From Synechococcus sp. C9 (GTDB lineage: Bacteria; Cyanobacteriota; Cyanobacteriia; Gloeomargaritales; Gloeomargaritaceae), in the NCBI RefSeq assembly GCF_022984075.1, contig NZ_JALAAD010000001.1:1344455-1408454 (forward strand): a stretch of DNA of 64,000 nt, in the 5' to 3' direction. The notes under the pieces are model-generated. The model made no database searches. It saw only the letters and a program-made list of their open reading frames with translations, and was not told where the DNA came from. Positions 54,678-63,613 of this stretch are shown in pieces. Made by a program: the position numbers and the translations under genes. Within the stretch, counting starts at the first letter, position 1. Every line of letters begins with the position of its first letter.

Positions 54678-56015
54678 ATGCACACTACTTGGATGACCCG
54701 CCTAGGGCTTGCGGGTGGCTTGATTTTGACCTTAGCTACTCCTGGTTTCGCCTTCAGTGATACCCAAAATTTCTGGGCAAGTCGGTGTATTCAAGAATTA
54801 GCCAATCGGGGCATTGTTGGAGGTTATCCTGATGGAAGTTTTCGCCCCAATAATCCCGTGACCCGGGCAGAATTTGCCGCCCTGGTTGACCGGGCTTTTT
54901 TAACTGGTTCAGGAGCCAGAGGGGGTGCTACGTTCTGGGATGTTTCCCGCAATTTTTGGGCTTATGATGCGATCAATCAAGCGGCGGGGGCGGGATTTTT
55001 GTCCGGTTATCCCGATGGGACATTTCGACCTGAACAAAATATTCCCCGGGTGCAGGTTTTGGTGGCGCTCAGCAGTGGGCTGAATGTGACTCCCACCCAG
55101 CCACCGGCAGGGATTTTGAATCGGCTTTACCAGGATGCGATGAGTATCCCGGATTATGCCCGCCCTGGGGTGGCGGCCGCCAGCGAGCAACAGTTGGTGG
55201 TGAATTATCCCGATGTGAATATCCTGCGCCCCAACCAGTTGGCTTCCCGGGCGGATGTGGCGGCTAGTTTGTGCCAGGGACTGCGGTTAGCGGCTATTCC
55301 CAATCAGTACATTGCCGGTTATATGCCGACGACCCCTGCCCAACCCTCAACGGCGACCATTCCCCAGGGAACCCTGATGGTGACCCGCTCCGGCACGCAA
55401 CGGGTGATCCTCGCCCCCCAGGAGACCCTGCCCTTGACTCTGGATGTGGCGCAGGAGGTACGGGATAGCCAAGGACGGGTGGTAATTCCGGCTGGGAGTA
55501 GGATTCAGGGGCGGTTGCAACCGGCGGGGCCAGGTTCCCAGTTTGTGGCGCAAACCATCACCATCGGGGGACAAACCCTGCCCTTGAATGCCACCTCGCA
55601 ACCGGTGCGGCGGACTCAGGAGGTGAGTGAGCGGAGTTTACGACCCATTTTACCCGGAGCCTTGGTGGGAACGGCGGCGGCGGCTCTGATTGCGGGGGTG
55701 TCCGGTGACCGGCGCATTGAGGCGGGGGAAGTGCTGGCGGGTACCGTCACGGGAGCGGCGGCGGGCTTAAATTGGGGGCGCAAACCGGGGCAAGCCCTGC
55801 GGGATTTTGGGATTGGTGCGGGTCTGGGTGCCGCTGTGGGGGGGCTGTCCGGTGACCGGCGGGTGACCCCTACGGAAGTCCTGGGCGGTGCGGTTCTGGG
55901 TTCGGTGGTCGGGGGTGCGGCGGACCGTCGCCAAATTCGGGAAGTGATCGTGGTGGAACCGGCAACCGATTTGGTACTCACGGTGAATGAACCCCTGACA
56001 GTGCCGTTGCCCTAG
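54678..56015 (+). CDS. S-layer-homology protein with TrbI-like domain and C-terminal glycine-zipper region
   Basis: The 445-residue protein has a signal peptide (LGLAGGLILTLATPGFAFSD) followed by SLH domains: FWASRCIQELANRGIVGGYP, FWAYDAINQAAGAGFLSGYP and a degenerate third. Next is a VirB10/TrbI-like beta segment (LDVAQEVRDSQGRVVIPAGS). The C-terminus has glycine-spaced hydrophobic repeats, with two copies of a GVSGDRRIEAGEVLAG / GLSGDRRVTPTEVLGG unit flanking AVLGSVVGG-type zippers. SLH domains bind peptidoglycan-linked polymers, so it is an envelope protein. The combination with zippers is uncommon to my knowledge. Confidence 0.82.
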   Translation: MHTTWMTRLGLAGGLILTLATPGFAFSDTQNFWASRCIQELANRGIVGGYPDGSFRPNNPVTRAEFAALVDRAFLTGSGARGGATFWDVSRNFWAYDAINQAAGAGFLSGYPDGTFRPEQNIPRVQVLVALSSGLNVTPTQPPAGILNRLYQDAMSIPDYARPGVAAASEQQLVVNYPDVNILRPNQLASRADVAASLCQGLRLAAIPNQYIAGYMPTTPAQPSTATIPQGTLMVTRSGTQRVILAPQETLPLTLDVAQEVRDSQGRVVIPAGSRIQGRLQPAGPGSQFVAQTITIGGQTLPLNATSQPVRRTQEVSERSLRPILPGALVGTAAAALIAGVSGDRRIEAGEVLAGTVTGAAAGLNWGRKPGQALRDFGIGAGLGAAVGGLSGDRRVTPTEVLGGAVLGSVVGGAADRRQIREVIVVEPATDLVLTVNEPLTVPLP

Positions 56016-56158
56016 ATGTTTTAGGTGGCTCTAATGGCTAGTGTTCCCTGGGGTGCTGCGCTCCGGGGAATACTCAAGAATCGTAAATTTCGTTGCCCAA
56101 GGTATCACACTCCGGCTTGGCTCCGGTAGTATAGGAATAGTCAATTACCCCGGACTGG

Positions 56159-56533
56159 ATGACTCGTTTTGAACAACCCGACCCCACCACCCAACTGGCA
56201 TTGACGATTGCCCAGGCGGCGGACGAACGGAAGGGACGAGATATTCTGCTGTTGCGGGTTACCGAGCTTTCCTATTTAGCAGACTATTTTGTGTTGGTGA
56301 CGGGCTATTCCAGTGCCCAGGTGCGGGCGATTGCCCGGGGCATCCAGGATCAGGTGGCGCAACAGTGGCACACCCAACCCCGCCATCAGGAGGGTTCCGC
56401 CGAGGGAGGATGGGTTCTCCAGGACTATGGGGATGTGATTGTCCATATTTTCCTGCCCAAGGAGCGGGAATTTTACGATTTGGAACGGTTTTGGGCGCAC
56501 GCCGAACGGTTGGCTTTTTCCCCGGTTGGCTAG
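56159..56533 (+). CDS. rsfS: Ribosome silencing factor RsfS (Iojap/YbeB)
   Basis: The 124-residue protein has LTIAQAADERKGRDILLLRV, LSYLADYFVLVTGYSSAQVR and GGWVLQDYGDVIVHIFLPKE, followed by REFYDLERFW. RsfS binds ribosomal protein L14 on the 50S subunit and blocks subunit joining when nutrients are short. The length is normal. A tRNA-Ser gene follows 14 bp downstream. Confidence 0.95.
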   Translation: MTRFEQPDPTTQLALTIAQAADERKGRDILLLRVTELSYLADYFVLVTGYSSAQVRAIARGIQDQVAQQWHTQPRHQEGSAEGGWVLQDYGDVIVHIFLPKEREFYDLERFWAHAERLAFSPVG

Positions 56534-56546
56534 AATAACCGTACCA

Positions 56547-56631
56547 GGAGAGGTGGCAGAGTGGTCGAATGCACTCGACTTGAAATCGAGCGAGGCGCAA
56601 GTCTCCGAGGGTTCGAATCCCTCCCTCTCCG
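56547..56631 (+). tRNA. tRNA-Ser (anticodon TGA)
   Basis: The acceptor stem GGAGAGG pairs with CCTCTCC before the discriminator G. The anticodon arm is CTCGACTTGAAATCGAG with the TGA anticodon. A long variable arm precedes GGTTCGAATCC, as in all tRNA-Ser. The length is 85 nt without encoded CCA. It reads UCN codons. Confidence 0.97.
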
Positions 56632-56762
56632 TCCCTGTCGGGATAACTGCCGCCCCATCTGGCTGGTTGGGTGAAGCCATTGCCCTGCCAACTTGGGCAG
56701 AATAGTGCAGTCCTGGGGAGTTCCGGTGGTATAGTCAAAAAAGTTCTGTTTTGTGCCCCCCC

Positions 56763-57815
56763 ATGACCGCTGGTTCCCGCCATACCTATCTCCTCAAAAG
56801 CACCCAAAACATTCCCCTACCCCGTCCCCCGGTGTGGATGATGCGGCAAGCCGGGCGGTATATGCGGGCTTATCGGGAATTGCGGGAGCGTTACCCTAGT
56901 TTTCGGGAGCGGTCGGAAAACCCGGACTTGGCGGTGGAAATCTCCCTGCAACCCTTCCATGCCTTTGCGCCGGATGGAGTGATTTTGTTCTCCGATATTC
57001 TCACCCCTTTGCCGGGCATGGGCATCAATTTTGACATCATCGAAAGTCGGGGACCCCTGATTGACCCGCCCATTCGCACGTTGGCACAAATTCAGCAATT
57101 AACGCCCCTGGTTCCCGCGGAATCCCTCCCATTTATCGGTCAAATTCTCCGCACCCTCCGCTCGGAAATTGGCGAACGGGCGACCCTATTGGGGTTTGTC
57201 GGTGCCCCTTGGACGTTGGCGGCGTATGTGGTGGAAGGCAAAAGTTCTAAAGACTATACGGTGATTAAATCCCTAGCCTATCAAGAACCCCAGGTTTTGC
57301 ACCAATTACTGGGATTTTTGGCGGAACAGATTGCCACCTATGTCATTTACCAAATTGAACAGGGTGCCGAGGTGGTGCAAATTTTTGATTCCTGGGCGGG
57401 ACAACTCTCGCCGGTGGACTACCGCACCTTTGTATTACCCTATCAACAAAAATTGGTACAAAAAGTGAAAGCCACCTACCCGGATACTCCCTTAATTTTA
57501 TACATTTATGGCAGTGGCACCCTGTTAGAATTGATGGCTCAAACCGGCGTGGATGTGGTGAGTGTGGATTGGACGGTGGAAATGGCAACAGCCCGGCAAC
57601 GATTAGGCAATCTCTGTGTGCAGGGAAATTTAGACCCAGGGGTATTGTTCGGACCACCAGCATTGATCCGCCAACGCATCGGGGAAATTATCCAACAAGC
57701 CGGTCCCGTGGGGCATATTATGAATTTGGGGCACGGGGTGTTGGCAACTACTCCAGAAGACCATGTGCGGGTCTTTTTTGAAACCGTGCAACAATGGAAC
57801 CACAGGCAGGCATAA
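56763..57815 (+). CDS. hemE: Uroporphyrinogen decarboxylase
   Basis: Converts uroporphyrinogen III to coproporphyrinogen III for haem and chlorophyll. The start at ATG 56763 is favoured; a GTG at 56751 is in frame. Signatures are [70 protein letters not shown] and GNLDPGVLF. The length of 350 is normal. It shares the strand with rsfS and the tRNA, and an epimerase gene follows after 14 bp. Confidence 0.97.
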   Translation: MTAGSRHTYLLKSTQNIPLPRPPVWMMRQAGRYMRAYRELRERYPSFRERSENPDLAVEISLQPFHAFAPDGVILFSDILTPLPGMGINFDIIESRGPLIDPPIRTLAQIQQLTPLVPAESLPFIGQILRTLRSEIGERATLLGFVGAPWTLAAYVVEGKSSKDYTVIKSLAYQEPQVLHQLLGFLAEQIATYVIYQIEQGAEVVQIFDSWAGQLSPVDYRTFVLPYQQKLVQKVKATYPDTPLILYIYGSGTLLELMAQTGVDVVSVDWTVEMATARQRLGNLCVQGNLDPGVLFGPPALIRQRIGEIIQQAGPVGHIMNLGHGVLATTPEDHVRVFFETVQQWNHRQA

Positions 57816-57829
57816 TTGGGCATTGAGGA

Positions 57830-58795
57830 ATGACGAAAAAACGCATTTTTATCACCGGCGGCAGTGGCTGTGTGGGTCATTATCTGGCGGAAATGCTCAT
57901 TCACCAAACCGACCATGAATTATTTTTTTTAATCCGTGATCCCCACAAGCTAAAATTCAATTTTCAAAGCCGACCAGGGGTACATTTAATTTCAGGTAAT
58001 TTACAGGATACTACCCCCTATATCAAACTTTTGCCGAGTATGAATAGTGCCATTTTACTGGCAACCCAATGGGGGGGAGAAGACACATTTAAGGTGAATT
58101 TAACAGGAAACTTAAGTCTCATGCAAGCCCTCAATCCGCAGATATGTGAGCAGGTGATTTATTTTTCTACCGCCAGTATTTTGGATCAAAATTTGCAATT
58201 ACTCCCCCAAGCCAAAACCCTGGGTACGGAGTATATTCGTTCTAAATTTATGTGCTATGAACAATTACCAACCCTCCCGATTTATCACCGGTTAACCGTG
58301 GTGTTTCCCACGTTGATTTTTGGGGGGGATAAGGATAAACCCCCTAGCCATATTTCCACCGGTTTAGACCAATTACCCCGTTATTTGCGGTGGGTGCGGT
58401 GGGTACGGGCGGATGGCTGTTTTCACTTTATCCATGCCCAGGATATTGCCCAAATTTTACTGTATTATCTTGCCCATCCTTCCCAAGAATTTCGCCAGTT
58501 TGTATTAGGAAATGAGGTGATTTGGCTGAATGATGCGGTGCAGGAATTGTGTGATTATTTTGGGGTCAGGATTCCCCCTTGGCGGTTGAATTTAACGCCC
58601 CGGCGGGTCGCTTTCTTCATGCGGGTTGCCCGGTGGTTGGGGGCACAGTTCATTCCCTGGGATGATTTTTGTGCGGAATACCGTTATTTTCGTTACGAGC
58701 CGGTGGTGCATCCGAGTCGTTTGGGGTTGCCTTCTCGCTGTCAGACGCTGTCGGAATTGTTGGGGGTTTTAGGCAGTAGTGTTGAATGTCCGTAA
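57830..58795 (+). CDS. NAD-dependent epimerase/dehydratase, C-terminus replaced by IS4-type insertion
   Basis: The 321-residue short-chain-type protein has the NAD-binding IFITGGSGCVGHYLAEMLI and catalytic YxxxK-type EYIRSKFMCYEQ with STASIL upstream. The last residues SSVECP are encoded by the inverted repeat of the insertion sequence. Before insertion the frame would have ended LLGVLGIPGTA with a stop at 59886-59888. The change replaces five native residues by six, so activity is probably kept. Substrate unknown. Confidence 0.85.
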   Translation: MTKKRIFITGGSGCVGHYLAEMLIHQTDHELFFLIRDPHKLKFNFQSRPGVHLISGNLQDTTPYIKLLPSMNSAILLATQWGGEDTFKVNLTGNLSLMQALNPQICEQVIYFSTASILDQNLQLLPQAKTLGTEYIRSKFMCYEQLPTLPIYHRLTVVFPTLIFGGDKDKPPSHISTGLDQLPRYLRWVRWVRADGCFHFIHAQDIAQILLYYLAHPSQEFRQFVLGNEVIWLNDAVQELCDYFGVRIPPWRLNLTPRRVAFFMRVARWLGAQFIPWDDFCAEYRYFRYEPVVHPSRLGLPSRCQTLSELLGVLGSSVECP

Positions 58796-59860
58796 TAAAA
58801 CTTAACATAAGGGGTCAGGGTTATCCTACGAGCGGCTCTACCCCTACGAGTTCCATGAAGCTACAGTGTCGGCCTATTTCTATTTGTAAATATCGCAACT
58901 TGTCAATCAATTCATAGGTCTTATTGTGACCTATCTCCAGCAATCTTAAAATTAGATAACCAATCAATACGGCATAAATCTGTAGCCGCACACCATTCTC
59001 ATTCTTGGTAATGATTCTATCCAATTTCAAGTGCATCTTTAGTGCCTTCCAAAGCAACTCAATTCGCCAGCGCAAACGATAGGCTGAACAAATCTCTTCA
59101 TCCGTCATCGAAGTCACGTTAGTCGCTAGCCTATATTCTGTGTTTTCCTCTTCATTAAAAAATTGAATTACCCGAATATCCGGATTGTCAGGTTGCAACT
59201 TCATATTATTTCTAATCCGCACAATAAACAATGTATTTCGTTTACACATTTCGTCCATTAATTTCCAGGAAGCAAAACCCCTATCCATGATACCAACGGC
59301 ATTCTCAGGTATCGTCCCAATCACAAGATGCCCAATTTTATGGTCATTAGTCTTTCCAAATATAATTGATTCGTCACCGATATTGCCCTCATTTATATCC
59401 AGGCCAAGCGTCAATTTTACCTGCTTGTAGTGCCAGAATAATTTGCTGGTCAGGGTGATAATGGTAGAATCTAATGGGAATAAGTGCTTAAATTCACCTT
59501 GATGATGTTTAAGCCGTTTTTGCAGTTCTCTTAGGATCACTTGAAACGGCTCGGTGCTACGATGTTTACACGCCTTAGAAAACGTTGATATGTCAACTTT
59601 AAAATTGAGATGATTCAAGAGGAAGAATAAGCCCCGCATGGTGGCGACTCTTGCATCTAAAATGAAGTGCATCCATATGAGTACAAACAAGCGAGTATCC
59701 AAGACTGGATAGTCGTTTTTGGGAAGAAGGTTCAGCAAGGGCTTGATAAGTCCCTGAATTTGTCGTCTCATAAAAATACTGTTACTCGTGGTTTCTACCA
59801 ATCTAAAATACCATTTTTAGTCTCCCTTTTCCACCCTTTCGTTAACATTCAACACTACTG
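58774..59860 (-). mobile_element. IS4-type insertion sequence with 9-bp target duplication
   Basis: The inverted repeats CAGTAGTGTTGAATGT (58774-58789) and its complement (59845-59860) bound the element. The target duplication GGTTTTAGG is at 58765-58773 and 59861-59869. Total length is 1087 bp with one transposase gene. The 9-bp duplication and a YREK-like motif agree with IS4/IS10-type elements. It lies in the 3' end of the epimerase gene, just before the convergent gatC. Confidence 0.92.
58821..59771 (-). CDS. IS4-type DDE transposase
   Basis: The start at ATG 59771 gives 316 residues (a TTG at 59801 would add ten). DDE blocks are FPLDSTIITLTSKLFWHYKQ, NAVGIMDRGFASWKLMDEM and YRLRWRIELLWKALKMHLKL, the last with the Y-R-E-K spacing of the family. 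The full frame is intact and the terminal repeats are perfect, so the element may be mobile. Confidence 0.92.
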   Translation of the reverse strand: MRRQIQGLIKPLLNLLPKNDYPVLDTRLFVLIWMHFILDARVATMRGLFFLLNHLNFKVDISTFSKACKHRSTEPFQVILRELQKRLKHHQGEFKHLFPLDSTIITLTSKLFWHYKQVKLTLGLDINEGNIGDESIIFGKTNDHKIGHLVIGTIPENAVGIMDRGFASWKLMDEMCKRNTLFIVRIRNNMKLQPDNPDIRVIQFFNEEENTEYRLATNVTSMTDEEICSAYRLRWRIELLWKALKMHLKLDRIITKNENGVRLQIYAVLIGYLILRLLEIGHNKTYELIDKLRYLQIEIGRHCSFMELVGVEPLVG

Positions 59861-59884
59861 GGTTTTAGGGATTCCTGGTACTGC

Positions 59885-60175
59885 CTAACCTTCCCGCAGG
59901 ATTTGGGGCACTTGGAAAAAGTGGTCTTCCGGGGCGGGAGCAATTTCCAGGAGTTTCTCCGTCAGGGTCGAGGGCACGGGTTGGTCGGGACGCAGGACAT
60001 TGGCGGTATTGACGGCGTGGGCGGTGGGGGGTACATCCGCCAAATCCAGGTTTTGTAATTGCGCCATGTAGTCCAAAATCGCCCCCAATTGACCGCTTAA
60101 TTCTGTAATTTCAGCCGGGGTGAGTTCCAACCGGGCGAGGTGTGCCAGATGGGCGGTTTGTTCTAGGGTGATCAT
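59885..60175 (-). CDS. gatC: Aspartyl/glutamyl-tRNA amidotransferase subunit C
   Basis: The small subunit of the GatCAB complex that converts Glu-tRNA-Gln (and Asp-tRNA-Asn) to the amidated form. The 96-residue protein has the signature LEQTAHLAHLARLELTPAEI, LDYMAQLQNLDLADVPPTAH and AVNTANVLRPDQPVPSTLTE. It is complete, with an ATG at 60175. gatA and gatB are not in the window. Confidence 0.95.
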   Translation of the reverse strand: MITLEQTAHLAHLARLELTPAEITELSGQLGAILDYMAQLQNLDLADVPPTAHAVNTANVLRPDQPVPSTLTEKLLEIAPAPEDHFFQVPQILREG

Positions 60176-60379
60176 GGTGTTTTTATCAAAATTCCCGCAA
60201 CTGTATTATAGGGCATTTCTCAACATAAATTTCAGGGCTGTCACTACCCATTTCTGCATATCAGAATCACCCTAAGTTTGAGCTATTTTTGCACGGGAAA
60301 TAACAGCAAATAATTGCGCATAAAATTCCTTCAGAGTTGCCCATGAACCCACCTTGATTTGCTAAGTGTAAAATTTACC

Positions 60380-61588
60380 CTAGCGTATGGGAGCAAATCC
60401 CGCCTCTTTGATTAACTTTTGCCCCTCATCGCTGAGGAACATATTGGCGTAGGCGACCCCAGCCTGTTCATCCAGGGTGCCATCCCGGCGAATGATAATA
60501 AACAACCGGCGGGTAATCGGATAACTCCCATCCGTAATCACCGCTGAATTGACTTCCTTGCCCCCAATATCCGGCGATACATAGGGTGACCCCGCCTCTT
60601 TCGCCAGGGGCACAATGCGTACCATCTCCTGCCGCACCACTAGGGGAATGTTGGCATAACCGATGCCCCCAGGGGTAGCTCCCACCTGACGCAGGGAATG
60701 GGTGGTGTCCCGAATTTCCCGCACGTTGGGTCCCAGATTTTGCCCCAGTAGGACATCCTCTTTGAAAAAGTCCACCGTGCCCCCGGCTTGCAAATTGCGG
60801 CTGAAGGGCACAATGGGCAGATTTGGTCCCCCCACCTGTTGCCAATTGGTCACTTTCCCCGTGAATATATCCCGCACCTGCGCCACCGTTAAACCGGGGA
60901 TTTGCACCCCCGGATGGACATAAATGGCGAGGGCATCGTTGGCGATGGCGACCTGCTCCAGCCGAAACCCCCGGGTTTGCGCCCGCTGAAATTCACTATC
61001 CTTGAGGGGACGGGAGGACTGCCCAATCGCCAATTGACCGTTGATCAGCATCTCAATCCCCGCCCCCGAACCGGGTTTCCCCCCCGGCGGCTCCACATAA
61101 CGCAGGCGAAAGTTGGGATGGGCTTGGTAAATGAGATTATTAATCCGCTCGGAGCGTAAGGGGGCAAAGGTGGTGGAATTGCCATAGTTAAACGTGCCAC
61201 TGGGTACATTCGGTACTTGCGCCAAGGTGGAAACCGTAGTAATCCCTGAGGCACTGGTGGCTGGCGCAACTGAGGTGGCTTGGGTCGGGGCAGAGGGACT
61301 GGGACTGACTGCCGGGCTGGCAACCGGACTAGGGGAAGCCGTAGGCGATTGGGCGGGTGGGGGAGAAGCCGGGGAAACGACAGGGGACTTGTCCTGCCGG
61401 GCAAACTGAGTGAGTACCCAATAACCACCGCCACCCAACACCGCTATCCCAGCGACCGTCGCCAGAATCGGCATCAAGGGCAATCCCTTCTTCAGTCTGT
61501 AGCCGCAAATCTCACACTTGGACGCATTTATCGGGTTGCGTTCGTAGCCGCACTGGGGGCATTTCACATAGCTATAGTCCTGTGCCAT
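60380..61588 (-). CDS. Zinc-ribbon, membrane-anchored PstS-like phosphate-binding protein
   Basis: The 402-residue protein has an N-terminal zinc ribbon (YVKCPQCGYERNPINASKCE ending CGYRLKKG), one membrane helix (ILATVAGIAVLGGGGYWVL, about residues 41-59) and a Ser/Pro-rich linker. A periplasmic-binding (PBP-like, PstS-type) domain follows, with LAIYVHPGVQIPGLTVAQVR, DIFTGKVTNWQQVGGPNLPI and PGGIGYANIPLV. In classic PstS the domain is secreted; here it is tethered with a cytoplasmic zinc ribbon, suggesting signalling rather than only capture (inference). No pstCAB genes are adjacent. Confidence 0.8.
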   Translation of the reverse strand: MAQDYSYVKCPQCGYERNPINASKCEICGYRLKKGLPLMPILATVAGIAVLGGGGYWVLTQFARQDKSPVVSPASPPPAQSPTASPSPVASPAVSPSPSAPTQATSVAPATSASGITTVSTLAQVPNVPSGTFNYGNSTTFAPLRSERINNLIYQAHPNFRLRYVEPPGGKPGSGAGIEMLINGQLAIGQSSRPLKDSEFQRAQTRGFRLEQVAIANDALAIYVHPGVQIPGLTVAQVRDIFTGKVTNWQQVGGPNLPIVPFSRNLQAGGTVDFFKEDVLLGQNLGPNVREIRDTTHSLRQVGATPGGIGYANIPLVVRQEMVRIVPLAKEAGSPYVSPDIGGKEVNSAVITDGSYPITRRLFIIIRRDGTLDEQAGVAYANMFLSDEGQKLIKEAGFAPIR

Positions 61589-61681
61589 TACCCTAAACCC
61601 AAATGTTTATGGTTCCATATTAATCATAACCGCTCTCATTGGTGGGAATCTCAGAACGATTTTTGGCGATCTCCCCTAAAC

Positions 61682-62065
61682 GTGGGCAGTGCCAGCTTTG
61701 TCGGTGCTTTGAGCGGGTTTCCTGCTCGATTAACCAACAGAAATTCCCCAGAACCAAGTACAGGGGTGGTGCCTCCTATTGTTCCTCTTGCTGAACAGCC
61801 CCCTACATTTACTTTTGTTTCCCTATTGAATCAAAATCAGGAACAATGGTTTTCCTTGGCAGGGCTGAATGCCCGGGAAATCATCCTCTCATCAGAGACC
61901 TTCTTGTGTACCACGGTGCCAGTGAATCAGGAGCAAGAGGAAGCCAAATCCTTTACCCTTTTTGTGCCGGGTTCAGAAGGGCGTGTGCAGATACCCATGC
62001 AAACCTATTGGCAACCCGGGCAATTCCTGGAATGTAAAGGGGAAACCGGTGTGAGCTTGCGATAA
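61682..62065 (+). CDS. Uncharacterised protein, N-terminus possibly contributed by a repeat
   Basis: Read from GTG 61682, the 127-residue frame begins VGSASFVGALSGFPARL, passes through a family B relic giving a Pro-rich NRNSPEPSTGVVPPIVPLAE, and ends in a soluble-looking C-terminus (FTFVSLLNQNQEQWFSLAGL, AKSFTLFVPGSEGRVQIPMQ). No domain is recognised and the start is weak. It may be a truncated gene whose 5' end was disrupted by a repeat. Confidence 0.35.
   Translation: MGSASFVGALSGFPARLTNRNSPEPSTGVVPPIVPLAEQPPTFTFVSLLNQNQEQWFSLAGLNAREIILSSETFLCTTVPVNQEQEEAKSFTLFVPGSEGRVQIPMQTYWQPGQFLECKGETGVSLR
61735..61775 (-). repeat. Family B repeat relic
   Basis: AACAGAAATTCCCCAGAACC, then AAGTACAGGGGTGGTGCC, matches the relic at 37262-37330 in the same orientation and the AGAACCAAG-hairpin block of the intact elements. 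The terminal sequences are missing. Confidence 0.5.
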
Positions 62066-62096
62066 AACATAGGGTTGCGGTAGAGGTGCCCTGCTG

Positions 62097-63098
62097 TTAA
62101 AACAATTTGAAGTCAAATTCATCCTCCTCCGCCTGCCGTTGTCGCATCTTTTTGGGGTCAGGGGCAAAGGTCAACCACAACGGAAACTGTAACAAACCTA
62201 CGGGCACCGTCCCATCCCCCTCATCCATGACAATAAAGGGCACCAAATCCTCCCGTTCCAACCGATCCGCCTTTTGCGCCAAAGCCTCTGGGGACTCAAA
62301 CAGCAAAATCCCCCCGTCCGCCCCAAAGTCCGCCCGACTGATGCCTAGGCAGTCTTGTAAACCCCGTCGCCATTCCCCTAAACGTTCGGGGCCATTGGCG
62401 AGTACTAATACCCGCAGGTCAATATCATACAGTTGCCGCAGGATAGAAATAATCGCCGCCGTGACCAAGATATTTTGCAACCGACTGCCCAAACTCCGCA
62501 GGGCACCCCGGCCCCCCTGTTCCAAAAACCACCGGCGTACCCGTTCCTCATGCACCGGCTCAAAGGTACGGCGCAATTGCCACGCTGGCCCGTAGTAATC
62601 CGGTTGGGTGCGGTATTGTTCCAGACATTCCTCGATCACCTCCACTTGGTCGGCATAGGTGGCGGCGGCCAATTTCAAGGGAGCGGCTTTGGCAGGCACC
62701 GGGGAGGGGGGTTCCGGCTCCACCACCGGGGCAGAGGGAGGGGCAGGCAGGAGGGGCAATTCCTCCACACTGGCGACCAAATCCTGCAACGCCCCCCGCA
62801 GGTAATCCTTGAACCCCTGCACCCGCACGGCAATATCCTGGGAAGCCCCGGCAAAGGTCGAGCGCATTTCCTTTTGGATACGTTCCTGCCGCCGTTCCAA
62901 CTGTTCGATGCTAATTTGCAGTTTTTGCTTGCGCTCTTCTAACTCCCGCAGTGCCTGGGGCAACACCTGCTGGTACTGACTTTGCACCTGTTGGAGTTGG
63001 TTTTGCCAGTCCGCTTTTTCCGCCTGCAACCGGGCAATTTCCGCCTGCAATTCTTGAATTTGCGCTGTCAGCGCGGCGACATCCGAGGGTTCCATCAA
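62097..63098 (-). CDS. DUF3086 protein with N-terminal coiled coil
   Basis: The 333-residue protein has a long coiled coil (residues about 5-90: QIQELQAEIARLQAEKADWQ and onward), a Pro-rich linker near 125-145 and a C-terminal DUF3086 domain (YADQVEVIEECLEQYRTQPD, RRWFLEQGGRGALRSLGSRL). The family is restricted to cyanobacteria and of unknown function. It overlaps the upstream DUF3119 gene by ATGA. Confidence 0.85.
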   Translation of the reverse strand: MMEPSDVAALTAQIQELQAEIARLQAEKADWQNQLQQVQSQYQQVLPQALRELEERKQKLQISIEQLERRQERIQKEMRSTFAGASQDIAVRVQGFKDYLRGALQDLVASVEELPLLPAPPSAPVVEPEPPSPVPAKAAPLKLAAATYADQVEVIEECLEQYRTQPDYYGPAWQLRRTFEPVHEERVRRWFLEQGGRGALRSLGSRLQNILVTAAIISILRQLYDIDLRVLVLANGPERLGEWRRGLQDCLGISRADFGADGGILLFESPEALAQKADRLEREDLVPFIVMDEGDGTVPVGLLQFPLWLTFAPDPKKMRQRQAEEDEFDFKLF

Positions 63099-63487
63099 GC
63101 GGTTTCTCTAGGGGGACAATAGTGGGCAAGATAACGGCGCAAAGCCACCGGGTCAAACAAAACCGGCACAAAATGAATGCGGTCATGCTCCCGAAAAAAT
63201 AAAATCACCGGCAGACCCGGCCAAAACAAATACCAATCCTGCCAGTCCTGGTAGGGAAATGCTCGCAGGGGTTGCCCGTTACGGGTCAAAACCACCGCCG
63301 TTTCCGTAAATGTCCAGCGCAATACCGTAGTTTGCCACCCCAAAAAGCCAGCGAGCACCCCTAGCCCCAAACCCGTCGGCCACGACCACACCGCTACGGT
63401 TGCACCCATCGCCGCCAACCCCATCGCTACCCGATAATCCGGGTCAAGGGTCAACGGCACCGTCAGGGTGGGGGAAGTAGTCTGCAT
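63095..63487 (-). CDS. DUF3119 protein
   Basis: The 130-residue protein begins MQTTSPTLTVPLTLDPDYRV and has two hydrophobic segments (MGLAAMGATVAVWSWPTGLG, LGVLAGFLGWQTTVL), then FPYQDWQDWYLFWPGLPVIL. It resembles the cyanobacteria/plastid DUF3119 family, a PH-like membrane-associated fold. It is coupled to DUF3086 by an ATGA overlap, a pairing that suggests shared function. Confidence 0.85.
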   Translation of the reverse strand: MQTTSPTLTVPLTLDPDYRVAMGLAAMGATVAVWSWPTGLGLGVLAGFLGWQTTVLRWTFTETAVVLTRNGQPLRAFPYQDWQDWYLFWPGLPVILFFREHDRIHFVPVLFDPVALRRYLAHYCPPRETA

Positions 63488-63613
63488 CGCTGAATGGGGG
63501 GATGTTTTATCTGCTTTATCTAATTGTAAAGAAAGTGTAGCCGAAACCGGCGTTGCCCCGCTTGCCCTCTACAATAAAGGCAACCCTGTGCGGCCGTTTG
63601 GCTGGGATTTACC

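Noticed and set aside
54678-56015. Calcyanin
   Set aside because: It has glycine-zipper-like repeats, but its N-terminal part is SLH plus TrbI-like, not a known calcyanin N-terminal domain, and the repeats are shorter than the long zippers described.
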